A stretch of 64,000 nt of DNA, from positions 186,001-250,000 of the forward strand of contig NC_083395.1 in NCBI RefSeq assembly GCF_030864355.1, in the 5' to 3' direction. The stretch comes from Cutaneotrichosporon cavernicola (taxonomy: Eukaryota; Basidiomycota; Tremellomycetes; Trichosporonales; Trichosporonaceae). Each line of letters begins with the position of its first letter. Position 1 is the first letter of the stretch. Positions 21,250 to 31,386 of the stretch are shown here, piece after piece. The translations under genes and the position numbers were made by a program. Under the pieces are notes generated by a model. The model was not told the origin of the DNA. It made no database searches and saw only the letters and a program-made list of their open reading frames with translations.

Positions 21250-22374
21250 TTACCACCGCGAAACCAGATCATACTTGTTCTCACCAAGCACGGATCGGTA
21301 CTGCTCCAGCGACATGAACTTGAGCTTGCGCTTGACTTTTGCGACCTTGTCGCGGTCTCGTGGCCGGGGCGCAATATCTTGTGCCGCGTCGAGGATGACG
21401 GTGCGCAGCGAGTTGCGCATCTGGCGTTCATTCCACGTGCCAGCGTGCTCGTTCCACGACTTGGCCCACGCCTCGCCCTCGACGAGAACGACATCTAACA
21501 CGCCGGGACGCAGTGCAGCCTGCGCGATAGAACGCACCATGTGTCCGGCGTAGATGCTGTCCACGGCGGGTAGCGCGCCGTCCTGAACCCGCTGGAAGAG
21601 GTACGCGCATGCCGTCTTGCCTTCGACCCCCGACTTGCCGGTAGAGTTACTGCACCACAGCAGTGGCGTCGTGGTCGTATAATACACGGGACATGCAATG
21701 ATGGTTGCGTCGGAGCGTGGGTACTGTACCATAACTGGATGACCTGTACGGTGCATCCGCACGATGATGCCAGGGGAGCCAAGTACGCCCCCCGGATCGA
21801 GCGTACCACTATCCGGGTCCATGTTGCGGAGGTATGAGCCACGGTATCGCACCACTGCCACGTGTGGAAGACGGCGTAGTTCATCCACCTCGGCGAGGTT
21901 CCATGGCCCGTCGGCGCGGTCAATGTCCACGACCCTAACTGCCTCGGCGAGATGTCCGTCTAGGCTCCAATCTGTTCGTGGCATGCGTCCAAGCACGGAG
22001 CGGACGCACGAAGGCGGCGTCGTAAGGGTACCGAGCAGCCGCCCAATAAGACTCGTGCTCGCGGGTGCACGCACGACAATGTGGTGCAACAGCACCTCGT
22101 CTACATGATCGCGCAGCTCGGAGCATGTTGCGCGCAGCACCAGCAGACTCTCGTAGGGAGCGTACTTGAAGACAGTTTCGAAAATGTGTGGGAAGGCTGT
22201 GCGGTCGAGCTTTGAAGTGACGGGCTCGAGCGGGGTTGAGCGCGGCGGCGAGAGAGATAGGATGGAGGGTGGGCTGGGGAAACTGAAGGAACGGATGGTC
22301 AGATCGTCGAGGGACAGCTTATCCATCTTGCCGTCCAGGAAGGAAGCGCGGCGGAGTGATGGGAGTGAGGACAT
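21250..22374 (-). CDS. F-box-like protein, copy 5
   Basis: Single exon, 374 aa. About 55 residues of Ser/Pro-rich leader precede the module TAFPHIFETVFKYAPYESLL, VLRATCSELRDHVDEVLLHH. The conserved Trp is replaced (SELRD). The middle includes AVRVVDIDRADGPW, VAVVRYRGSYLRN and VLDVVLVEGEAWAKSW. The C-terminal family motif is clear: KLKFMSLEQYRSVLGENKYD. It lies 259 bp upstream of copy 4 on the same strand, in head-to-tail arrangement. Of the set it most resembles the broken copy at 26239 in the segment AP(F/Y)ESLLVLR. Confidence 0.75.
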   Translation of the reverse strand: MSSLPSLRRASFLDGKMDKLSLDDLTIRSFSFPSPPSILSLSPPRSTPLEPVTSKLDRTAFPHIFETVFKYAPYESLLVLRATCSELRDHVDEVLLHHIVVRAPASTSLIGRLLGTLTTPPSCVRSVLGRMPRTDWSLDGHLAEAVRVVDIDRADGPWNLAEVDELRRLPHVAVVRYRGSYLRNMDPDSGTLDPGGVLGSPGIIVRMHRTGHPVMVQYPRSDATIIACPVYYTTTTPLLWCSNSTGKSGVEGKTACAYLFQRVQDGALPAVDSIYAGHMVRSIAQAALRPGVLDVVLVEGEAWAKSWNEHAGTWNERQMRNSLRTVILDAAQDIAPRPRDRDKVAKVKRKLKFMSLEQYRSVLGENKYDLVSRW

Positions 22375-23199
22375 TGTGGATGGTGGATGATGTACAGTCG
22401 AGAGGGAGTGAGAAGGAGTGAGAGGGAGAGAGATTGTGTGGGCGGGGATGAATTCACCGCACGCGATTCAGATTCAGGGTCACAATGCTCTGGGTGGCAA
22501 AATGTTGTGGGGCCCTGGCCCTGTGCAGGCGGTAAACTAAGCGCCAGCAGCAGTACACGGTGAGTAGTAGGGTATGCACCAACGCGTCGGCGTGGAATGC
22601 ATCGGGCGCGTCGAGTCGAGTCAAGGCAAGGATACGCAAATGAGCTAGCGGGAGTGGGGGGGTTGTGGGGTGGTGGGTATGCTAGTGATTGGGAGTGGGA
22701 CGAAGATGCAAGTTATTCTGTGCCTGGAGGACGTTGACGACGAGAATGATGGCCGAGTTGGCATTGCTGGGCACCGCCGTTTCCATCACCTCCGCCACTA
22801 CTCTTCTCCCGATCACCATTCCTGCTTGAGGCCCAAGCGAGGCCCAAGCGAGGCCCAAGCGCCGAAGCCTGGTCGTACCGATCGCAATCGAGCATTCGAT
22901 GAGGCGGAGCGGTCGGTACTGGCCTGTACGCAGGACGCACTCGCCACAGATGAGGCTTGAACCAACGACGTAGCACGTTGGACGCCTGAAAGCGGCGACT
23001 TGGATATCGGTGACAACGAACTGCTTCTCTTCCTTACCGCCTCTTCCGTGCGTCCGTGCGACCAAGCCGCACCCTGCATCCGCTTTAGTCCAGGCTTCTT
23101 GTTAGGTCTCGATGCACAGCTTGGAAAATTAGTTGCACTCTGTTGGCACGTAGATCACTGGCCTCGGTCACAACCCTCAACATCTCATTCGCCATTACC
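22375..23199. other. Intergenic region with GAGGCCCAAGC triplication
   Basis: No gene found. An 11-nt unit GAGGCCCAAGC occurs three times in tandem at about 22830-22862. The remainder is unremarkable. Confidence 0.5.
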
Positions 23200-23457
23200 A
23201 TGCCCGACCTGGCTCCCATCGTGAAGAAATACCGCGCCCTCATCGTCAAAGACAAAGGTCTGCCAGAGGTACTACTCTGGCACACCTCGGACAAGGCCAG
23301 ACGTCTACGCATCCACACTGTGGCGACCCAGCTGGAGCCCGACCTCGTGCTGGATCCCGCCTATACGGCCATATTGCAGGGCGATCTGGGATTGATGGAG
23401 ATGAGTGATGCCGTTGAGGCGCTGTTGATTGCGCGCGAGGCGGTGAGTCTTCCATAG
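23200..23457 (+). CDS. Small hypothetical protein (first exon or whole gene)
   Basis: Not recognised. ATG at 23200 follows ATTACC and opens an 85-aa frame: MPDLAPIVKKYRALIVKDKG, then LLWHTSDKARRLRIHTV and LEPDLVLDPAYTAILQGDLG. The sequence is amphipathic and gene-like. A consensus donor GTGAGT occurs in phase at 23443, so the frame may be an exon rather than end at the TAG. A candidate acceptor GCTGACACCGAGGCCAG (ending 23559) would add ~44 residues before a stop. Neither version matches a family I know. Confidence 0.35.
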   Translation: MPDLAPIVKKYRALIVKDKGLPEVLLWHTSDKARRLRIHTVATQLEPDLVLDPAYTAILQGDLGLMEMSDAVEALLIAREAVSLP

Positions 23458-24312
23458 CTTACGAGTGGGTGGCGGGAGTGAGTTGGGTCAAAATCGGCAG
23501 AGTGAGGAGGTAGTTGTCCTGGCCGTGACGCTCGCCGAACCATGCTGACACCGAGGCCAGTGTCGAGAACGACACGCAGCGATAGCTCCCCCCGAACAGC
23601 GTCCCCCGGAGCGGACCACCCAACCTTCCCAGCCCTCCCACGCCCCAAACCCGGCCAGGCGCTGGCGGATCCTTCGGTGCCTTCTGTGCCGATGATTCTC
23701 CTCCCCCCCCCCATCAGAACTTGTCAGTAGAGCTTGGTATGCAGACTCCTGTATATGCACAGCTGTGGGAATGACCCTCGTTCGAGTGGCGCAAGTGGGA
23801 AGCTGCGAACAGCGCTTTTATGAACGGAGGCTGGAGTTGTTCTTGCCCAAAACGACGAGGTTAAATATCGGAATGAGTGAGGTTTTAGCTTTGTTCAAAT
23901 CAGCTAACACTACCTTACCGCCGCACTGGAAGGCCTCATTGGAACACCTTGCAGTGTCCAGATCAATTTGACACTGCACTACCCGTTCATGAATAAACTC
24001 AGGTCATCAGGTCCTTCACCAACATTGAGGCAATGTAGGGAGAGAGTGCTCGCTTGATTCCCAATAGTGAGAAGCAGTGGGTTCCCGAACTGGGCCGTAT
24101 CAAGTCGGCAAGACGAAGCAGCCCCCAGATCATCAGAAGGCATCTGTCCACTTGCGGGCCTCGACCGGTCGGCCGTGGGTTATCTGCGCTACGAGTTTCG
24201 AGCCTGCCCGACGCCCGTGTTGACATGCGGATGCCCGAGTCCGTGCATCCGAAGAAGCAGACAAAACCTTCGCATTTCGCGCAACCATCCACGTCCAACT
24301 CTCCATCGCCCC
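23458..24312. other. Region without a recognised gene
   Basis: Possible second exon of the small ORF at 23560 onward; otherwise no gene, RNA or repeat is evident. Confidence 0.4.
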
Positions 24313-25518
24313 ATGTCTCGCAACCCCTTCCACCAGGTGGCTTCAACAGCCACACAGGACACGGTGACGGTCAGGCGCCGCTCAGTCCGGCGCTCCGCCG
24401 AGGGCGCTAACGCCGATAGGCGCAACGCACCCTCTCAACAGACACACTACTATACTCCAGATCGAGGCCTGCAACAGCGAGACAGAGACCCTCCAACCCC
24501 ACCACCCTCTCAACAGACACACTACTATACTCCGGAGCGAGGCCTGCAACAGCGAGACAGACACCCCCCAACCCCACCACCCTCTCTCGTACCTTACACC
24601 CACGGAATCCCACTCCATCCCTTGACAGAGGTTAGCGAGGGACGCAGCAGCCCGATAGGGAGTACCATGGCTGTCGTCGGTGCACCTCGTTCTCAACCCC
24701 TCTCTCTAGGGCCCCACCCATCTCTGGGACGCCAATCTCTAGCCCGCCAACCATCTCTAACGCCGCAACCACCCACCACACGACCCATAGAGGTGGAGAG
24801 CTCGACCGATTTCCCACCAACCACCATCTCAGTTGAGACGGAGACCGACGCCAGTTCGTCTGCAATCCTCCCGCCAGAGCTTGGAGGACCCCTCCGATGG
24901 CCCAGAGCCATTCCATTCCGACAGGATGGCAGGCCGCCTAAACGCCAGATAGGGGGACCACGCCGTCTCCCCAACCCCCACGAAACGGGATACCGCCTCC
25001 CCAACTTGAACGAAGTGAGATCCCAACTCGAGTACCCACCCCTAAGTTCCGGCACCTCAAGCCAGTCTTCCACTCCATCTCAACCTGTTACATTCCCGAA
25101 CCATCCCCCTTCCCCCTCCCATGACCATGTTAACCCCACCCTCCTCCACCCGCAACCGCGCCGCCCACAACCCCTCCCCCCTTCCCTCCCAATCACTCCT
25201 GTCCCGACCTACCACCGCATCGACCCAACACCCGCTCCGATAGTGGCGCGCTACCGCTCCGCCCTATCGTCAACCACTGTTAGGGGACGACCACTCCTCG
25301 CCGCTCTCCTATGGGGACCTAACGAACAGGCCGAGAAACGCGCCCTCATGAACGCTCTACGCAGGGTCGCGCCAGAACTCGACCTCAACCTCGATGCGCA
25401 TATTGCGCGAGCTCTTACGCAGTGCGACACGTTGGGGGAGGCCAGCGTTGAGATTGAGAGGATTTTGGTTCAGGCTGATGGGAGGGGGGTTGAGGAGGTG
25501 AGTAAGAGGAAAGGGTAG
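24313..25518 (+). CDS. Proline-rich repeat protein, function unknown
   Basis: Start ATG at 24313 (MSRNPFHQVASTATQDTVTV); the open frame continues upstream but without a better start. About 395 residues run to an in-phase GTGAGT donor at 25498; without splicing the frame ends at 25518. Splicing to the TGATCGTAG acceptor before 25544 would add a short alternative tail. Residues ~40-89 are two 25-residue repeats (SQQTHYYTPDRGLQQRDRD and the PERG...DRH version). A long Pro/Ser/Thr-rich disordered region follows. The last ~85 residues look folded: RYRSALSSTTVRGRPLLAAL, EKRALMNALRRVAPELDLNL, DTLGEASVEIERILVQAD. No known domain is recognised. Confidence 0.55.
   Translation: MSRNPFHQVASTATQDTVTVRRRSVRRSAEGANADRRNAPSQQTHYYTPDRGLQQRDRDPPTPPPSQQTHYYTPERGLQQRDRHPPTPPPSLVPYTHGIPLHPLTEVSEGRSSPIGSTMAVVGAPRSQPLSLGPHPSLGRQSLARQPSLTPQPPTTRPIEVESSTDFPPTTISVETETDASSSAILPPELGGPLRWPRAIPFRQDGRPPKRQIGGPRRLPNPHETGYRLPNLNEVRSQLEYPPLSSGTSSQSSTPSQPVTFPNHPPSPSHDHVNPTLLHPQPRRPQPLPPSLPITPVPTYHRIDPTPAPIVARYRSALSSTTVRGRPLLAALLWGPNEQAEKRALMNALRRVAPELDLNLDAHIARALTQCDTLGEASVEIERILVQADGRGVEEVSKRKG
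24430..24579 (+). repeat. 75-nt coding tandem repeat (two units)
   Basis: Units 24430-24504 and 24505-24579 begin CCCTCTCAACAGACACACTA and differ at only a few bases. Each encodes a 25-residue module in the proline-rich protein. Confidence 0.85.
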
Positions 25519-25804
25519 GAAGGAGGAAGGTGCTGATCGTAGACTGGACCGAGAGGCGGGCGATGGAAGAGGTGGAGGAGGGCATTGTGTTGTCTCGATC
25601 CCGAGACGTAGATACAAAGGAGTGGGTGGGTTAAGAGTTTAGAGTCAATATGACATGTACATTTTCTACGTTGAATTGATTAAATCGCCACTTCAACAAC
25701 ATCACGTAGATATTTAAGAAGCCTGCTTCCCCATACACGTCGCCTGCACTGCCAAACAAACTCCCCCTCATCTCTCATCACAAAAATGTTACAATGCATA
25801 ACAC

Positions 25805-25885
25805 CTCTCTGACGGAGAATTGAACTCCGGTCTCCCGCGGTCAGGTCATGACAAGCGAGCATACTAGCCACTATACGATCAGAGA
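25805..25885 (-). tRNA. tRNA-Asp (GTC) with a 9-nt intron
   Basis: Read on the minus strand: acceptor stem TCTCTGA/TCAGAGA (7 perfect pairs), linker TC, D-arm GTAT-AGTGGCTA-GTAT. The anticodon stem is CTCGC/GCGGG with loop TTGTCA...C holding anticodon GTC. The variable region is AGAC and the T-arm CGGAG-TTCAATT-CTCCG. Nine nucleotides (TGACCTGAC) sit at the canonical intron site one base 3' of the anticodon; removing them leaves a standard 72-nt tRNA with discriminator G. The T-loop has A for the usual G (TTCAATT), slightly weakening the B box. A TTTTT Pol III terminator follows on the minus strand at about 25786-25790. Exact intron edges are inferred. Confidence 0.88.
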
Positions 25886-26238
25886 TGATCACGACGTTGC
25901 AAGGTGGTTGCGCATCGACAAGTGGCGTGTTCGGCCAATGGCAAAAGTGAACCTCTTCTGTCAGTCTGTCATTAGGTTCTGCTGCCAGTCTTGACGGGGT
26001 GCACTATTCCTCCAGAGGTCGTCAAGGTCCGCCGAGGACATGCTGGCTTCCGCGAGATGTAATCAAAAAGAAACAAGCCTGATGCGTTAACAGAGCCTGG
26101 TACCTGGCTCCATCCATCTACACACGGGCATCCTACATACAACTTGTATTGCTCCTTCTATTAACACTGTTGTGCGTCTCCGTGCTTTTCATTTTCGTTA
26201 TCGGTCCGACCGATCTTGCCGGGGGCCTCGTCCGGTGT

Positions 26239-26472
26239 TCACACAAGAAAGGGAATCTCGCCGCGATGATTGGTGAAACCTGCATCAATCAAGGCCTGCC
26301 AAACGAAGCTGCAGTTTGCGCGATGCCTCCAGTTTTGGCAAACATCGCGGAGGACCAAGAGAGACTCGAAAGGGGCAATTGCAAAAATGAGATCGATGAG
26401 CGCTGGGTGGTACAGGGCCTCGAAAGCCTCGGCTTTGGCGTTGGGGTTGCGCCTTGGGTTGGAGATAGCCAT
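26239..26472 (-). pseudogene. Broken F-box-like gene (copy 6)
   Basis: The 77-aa frame starting MAISNPRRNPNAKAEAFEAL carries the family module (YHPALIDLIFAIAPFESLLV, LRDVCQNWRHRANCSFVWQA) and then stops after GEIPFLV. No middle region or C-terminal EY motif follows. The frame can be read further upstream (RNPTFISDSP, PKPPPRTLSTGRG) to a run of 11 C (plus-strand G run at 26597-26607). There it meets a stop, while a different frame upstream stays open; one base more or two fewer in the C run would join them. No ATG heads that upstream frame. I read this as a truncated, frameshifted relative of copies 1-5. A very short functional F-box-only protein is the alternative. Confidence 0.6.
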
Positions 26473-28660
26473 GGGGGAATCGCTGATGAAGGTAGGGTTG
26501 CGGAGTTTAGGTCTTGGTGGCTGTAGAGAAGGAGGTGATGAGGAAGGTTGTTGGTTGCCACGGCCGGTGGAGAGCGTGCGCGGGGGCGGTTTGGGCGGGG
26601 GGGGGGGACCGGTCTATTCGATGACGGTACGCTACTGCTAATCAGCAACGGGACGGATATGGGCTCATTTACTCTTGTCGCTGGAGATTGGAAGGTTCGT
26701 GGGGGGAGGAAGATAGGTGACTTTGGCTTACCAGACGGCGCTGCGGGGTTGAGTGTGGCGGATGCGCCCTTAGGGAGATGCCTGTTGTAGAGGGATTGCG
26801 ACACACGGCACTAGCTATAGCTGCTTATAGGTGGACGGAGCTTACTGTACTGATTGTCGTTGCGCAACGCGGTTGGTGGAGGATAGGAGGAAGGTGACTA
26901 TAGCTGTAGCATGGCGAAGGTGATGATGTGGCGGTTGAGGAGGTGGTGGAGTGTATGAGGATGGACAGCGAGGGGAAGTGTATAAACAGAAGAGTGGTAA
27001 GATAGGGGATAAGAGTGAGATAATTTGTGAGGGATAGGGAAAGAGAGTTGAAGAGTTCAAGGATGATACGTGTAAACATGCGAGGAAGGAGTGTCATAAT
27101 GCCGTATACATACAATGTGACTAATCCGAACATCACGCAAACCCAACGCCCGTAATAACAATTCCGCTTATTACAGTACAATGTGCAATGTGTCAAAGTC
27201 TAGTTGCAATGGAGAAGAACGACGAACTGATAGCCAAACTGGGCTCTAGTATTATCTACGTGCTGTGTAAAGTTGTCGAGTCTCCCACATGCATCATTTC
27301 TCACTCTATACGCGCGAGAGCCCTTGCTTCTTTGGCCTCTGCCGACGCCAGGACCACCCTCGCCTTGTCGCCTAACCACGATCGCCTGGGAATTATAGGT
27401 AAAGGGACATCACCAGACTCACTCGTAGACCAACTCGGTTTCAAAGGCCAGCCTACTGAGAGGATGACATCGAGGCCGGGGAGGGTTGGGGCTCCTGTGG
27501 CTGGACCGGCGATATGCCAATGTTCCTGCGGTTTGCGCTGTGGGGAAACAAACACTATATTTACACCGAAGACTGAGGCTCGCGGAATGGCTGTCGGTCA
27601 ATTGGGCGTGGCGAAACCGACTCAATGTGTGATCGCACCTTCTAGAGTACTTGGCAATGGTGGGATGGTGGAAGGTGGGTGATACTCGCGCGAGCACTGG
27701 AGAAGCGCTGGCTTATGCCGAGGAGGCTGAGATGAGGACGTGAGAATTGAGGAAAGCGTGATGGGTCAAAAATCAAGGAGTGGAGATCAAAGTGTGCGGA
27801 CAGATGAGTGGAGGATGTGGAAGGAGATGAGTCAGCTCTCTAGTGACGGGGTCCGCGAGGAAGGTCGCCTCTGTTGATGCTGTTGCTTGTGGGAAGTGAG
27901 GGGATGAATCAGCTGGTGAGGATGGAAGGTTACGCGAATAGGATAAGTGACAGACGTGCGAGGATAGATGAGGGGGATGGATTGAGGGATGATGATGGAG
28001 AGAAGAGAGATGTTGCAAAGTCAAAATCTGGGTTGCGGTGGTGGTGAGGTGATCGGGTGACAACTCGCCAGCTCTTCACCGCGTCCAACCATCGCCTACT
28101 CCTAACGGAGGTATCCCAACTATTCGCTTGTACGTGAACGACGGAACACGTCGGCATGGTATGTGTACCTCGGCAGCATGCAAGAAACCGCGAGCCACGC
28201 GTTGTGCATGGCCAGCAAAGTCCCCGAGTTGGCTACGCGTTCCCTCACCGCAGCGGCTTCCGTGGGGAAAGTAGCTCGGTCTCATCTGTCTTCGCTTCCG
28301 GGGGCTTGGTGGTTGATGCTAATATAATATGGGTAAGAGAGGATGAGCAATCAAGTAAGAGTCTGCTTGCAAAGATGTGCAAAGCAGCCGTTATGAACAG
28401 AAGCGGAAGAGTGCGGAGCTGTGCTTACGAAATGAGGTTGGACCGCGTCATGGCTGGATAATCTCGGTCCGATTCTTCCGTTGATCGAATGAAATAGCAT
28501 CAATCGGGCATCAACAGAACCCTTTTCATCATTCTTCTTCATCCTGTCGTCCACTCGCAACTTTATCTTTATCGCAGCGCCTCTCGTCTTGGGTCTCGTC
28601 GCGTTCTTCATACACACATCACTCAATTCCTCCCAAACCTCCGTAAACACCCACTCCACC
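26473..28660. other. Gene-poor region upstream of the DUF924 gene
   Basis: No confident gene across ~2.2 kb. It holds the possible upstream remains of F-box-like copy 6 (to about 26800), AT-richer low-complexity DNA (26820-27170), and short open frames at 27188-27682 (+) and 27301-27555 (-) without motifs. The CTCAC-rich 60 bp before 28661 is the likely leader of the next gene. Confidence 0.5.
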
Positions 28661-29323
28661 ATGACCGCCGCCGCCCGCACCGCCGCGAACGGCAGCAAGG
28701 CCGCCGCGACCCTCGGCCCAAACTGGGTCAACCAAGTCCTGGGACTGTGGTACGGCCAGTTTGGCCCTAGCCAGTGGTTCACGGGCGGCGTCGACGTCGA
28801 CGACAAGTGTCGCGTGCACTACAACGACATTTGGGAATGCATCGGCGCCTCTCCGGCCCCACCCCACGGCAACCCTAACGACCTGGCGAGCTACTGCAGC
28901 TCGACCCCGCGCGAATGCTTCACCGACCCACAGGCGGCGCTGGCCGGAGTTATCGTGTACGATCAAGCCCCGCGTAACATGTTCCGCAGGACTGCGCGCG
29001 CATTCCAGACGGACGCACATGCCCTCGCATTGAGCAAGTACGCCGTCGCAAAGGGGCTCGATAAGGGCCTCAAGCCCGAGGAGAAGATGTTCCTCTACAT
29101 GCCGTACATGCACTCGGAAGTGCTCCAGGACCAGGAAGACGCTGTCGTGCTCTTTGGCACGGTTGGCGGAGATTTCCAGGCGGAACAGGACAAGTTTGCA
29201 AAGGAGCACCGCGACATTATTGCAAAGTATGGGCGCTTCCCCCACCGCAACGCTGTGCTCGGGCGTGAGAGCACGCCTGAGGAGATCAAGTTCCTCCAGG
29301 ACCACGACGGTTTCGGTCAATGA
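28661..29323 (+). CDS. DUF924 family protein
   Basis: Single exon, 220 aa, start ATG at 28661 in context CACCATGA. It matches the DUF924 family, small all-helical TPR-like proteins of unknown function found in bacteria and fungi. Diagnostic segments in order: QVLGLWYGQFGPSQWFTGG, ALAGVIVYDQAPRNMFRRTA, AFQTDAHALALSKYAVAKG, EKMFLYMPYMHSEVLQDQED, AKEHRDIIAKYGRFPHRNAV, then LGRESTPEEIKFLQDH. Length is typical. No signal or membrane helix, so probably cytosolic. It ends 56 bp from the end of the convergent aminotransferase gene. The family is clear; no biochemical role is established. Confidence 0.92.
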   Translation: MTAAARTAANGSKAAATLGPNWVNQVLGLWYGQFGPSQWFTGGVDVDDKCRVHYNDIWECIGASPAPPHGNPNDLASYCSSTPRECFTDPQAALAGVIVYDQAPRNMFRRTARAFQTDAHALALSKYAVAKGLDKGLKPEEKMFLYMPYMHSEVLQDQEDAVVLFGTVGGDFQAEQDKFAKEHRDIIAKYGRFPHRNAVLGRESTPEEIKFLQDHDGFGQ

Positions 29324-29379
29324 GATGAAGTTTGAGTCATAGATGGTACATGTATAGTTCTTAGTGTACACAAACTGTG

Positions 29380-30907
29380 CTATTCGAGCTCGGCAAAGCA
29401 CTCGTTGACGCTCTTCTTGATTATTGCCACCATCTTGTCCGCCTCGGCCGCGGTGATGGTGTAAGCGGGTGCGAGGATGATACAGTCGCCGTTCACGCCG
29501 TCGACAGTACCAACGCCTGCGAGCGCCATGAGCCCATTAGCCATTGCGCGCTCCTTGACGCGAGCGGCAAACCGGGGCGTAAGGGAGGTCGGGACGTCAA
29601 AGTCTACAGCGAGGAAGAGACCCTGTCCGCGCACCTCGAACACGCGCTTGTCATCCTTGAAGGCCTTCTTCAACCCCTCGAGCAGCTGCGTGCCGCGTGC
29701 ACGCACGTTTGCCAACAGATTCTTGTCCTCCATCTTCTTGAGGACTGCGAGCGCGACAGCACAGTTGACGGGATGGTTCTGATACGTGTGGCTGTTCTTC
29801 CAAACGCCAGCGCGCCGGATCACATCCACGAGTCGCTGGCCAACCAGTACTCCCGAGATGGTCACGTACCCACCGCCCAAGCCCTTGGCCATGGAGATGA
29901 CGTCGGGCTTGACGCCCTCGGCGACGGTGTCGAACGCGAACAGCGTACCCGACCGCCCAGTGCCGCTCATCACCTCGTCCATGATGAAGATGAGGTTGTG
30001 CTTCTTGACGACTTTCTCGATGGCGGGGAAGTATCCCTTCGGGGGAGGCGTAACGCCTGGCCCTGTACCGCCAACAGGCTCAGCAATAAAAGCCATGACG
30101 TTCTCCGGACCCAGCTCCTCGATCTTGGCGTCAAGTTCGGCGGCCAAGCGCTCGCTGTACGCTGCATCGTTCTCGCCAGGGAGGCGGTCACGCGCCTGTG
30201 GGGTGTCGACGTGCTGGTACGCGTCCGAGAAGTAGTTGTCATACAAGTTGCGGCGACCAGGAACGTAGCCCGTCTAAAGTCAGACCTTGTCACTCGCTAA
30301 TAGAGAGACTCACCCCAAGCGAGCCAAGCGTGTTGCCGTGATACGCCGGCGAGCGTGCAATGATGTACTTGCGCTGCGGCTGGCCCTCCTCGATCCAGTA
30401 CTGACGAACAAGCTTCAGGATCGCCTCGATGGCCTCGGAGCCTGGGGTCAGTCTCCCTCCTACTACTTTGCACGTACCAGAGTTGAGGAACGCGCCAGCG
30501 ACAAACGCGCCACTGCTACGGTCGATGAGGAACTGGGCCAGCTCCTCGCTCACATCGTGTCCCAGGGCCTGGTGGTATGCGTAGGGCATCTGGGCCGCCT
30601 GACGCGCCATTACCGCAACCAGGTCGGGGTTCGAGTATCCGAGGCAAGCGACGGCCGCGCCGCCACTCACGCCGTCGAGCACCTCGCGCCCGTCGGCCAT
30701 GCGGAACGTCACGCCGGATGAGGACACGGCGATCGGCTGGGCGCCGGCGACGTGGAATGTCGCGGGCGGCTTGGCCTCGACTGGCTGCGGGGGAGGCGGA
30801 GGGGGACCGGCAGTCGTCGCGTGCTGCGTGACGGCCGCGGCGCGCGGCGCCGTGCTCACTGCGCGCGCAAGCCGAGGGGTAACTTGCCGAAGGAGGGGGC
30901 GGAGCAT
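29380..30907 (-). CDS. Class III (omega) aminotransferase, probably mitochondrial
   Basis: PLP-dependent aminotransferase transferring an omega-amino group to a keto acid. Three exons separated by introns 30442-30477 and 30274-30313 give 483 aa. The N-terminus MLRPLLRQVTPRLARAVSTA, basic and without acidic residues, is a good mitochondrial presequence. Landmarks: GVSGGAAVACLGYSNPDLVA, GAFLNSGSEAIEAILKLVRQ, RSPAYHGNTLGSLG, FIAEPVGGTGPGVTPPPKGY, the PLP-anchoring Asp in FIMDEVMSGTGRSGT and the Schiff-base Lys in DVISMAKGLGGGYVTISGVL. The family includes GABA, ornithine and DAPA aminotransferases; this one resembles the less-characterised fungal/bacterial subgroup with EPVGGTG-G, so the substrate is open. 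Confidence 0.92.
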
Positions 30908-31386
30908 GGTGATGAGTCGGTGAATCCAAGCCTCAGCCAAGGGATAAAATAAGTAGACGGTATGGTTAGTGGGCAAGTGGGGCCCGTGTCGGGCAAGCCG
31001 GGCAATGTTTGAGCGCCAGAGCGCTTAGCAGGTATACGACCGATACGACTCGCCTAGATCTGAATCATTAATGCCAGCGTCGTTTCGGACATGGCCGTCT
31101 GAGACTCCCAAGATAACTGTGATAGTGTGAGATGAAACTAGAGATAGACTTGTTGTCGGGGAAACCATTCGAGGTGAGACAGGATGCATAAAAAGGTCAC
31201 TGCTTTTGATGATGGTCCATCATCATCCAAGCCAGCGGGTGTACGGAGTCGCGGATGTCCAGTGTACTGCTTTCCGACCGGCAAAACCATTGTGCTTACA
31301 AGCACACCTCCTCTGCCCACCTCTCCAGAACTTACTTATGCCAGCGGGTCACTATCGATGTATTCAATTCTCACTCCCCTTACACA
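30908..31386. promoter_or_regulatory. Divergent promoter region, aminotransferase / amidase
   Basis: About 480 bp between divergently transcribed genes. A GCATAAAAAGG box at about 31188 may be a TATA element for the amidase. No gene. Confidence 0.45.

Noticed and set aside
29377..30300. 307-codon + strand frame
   Set aside because: Antisense of the class III aminotransferase main exon.
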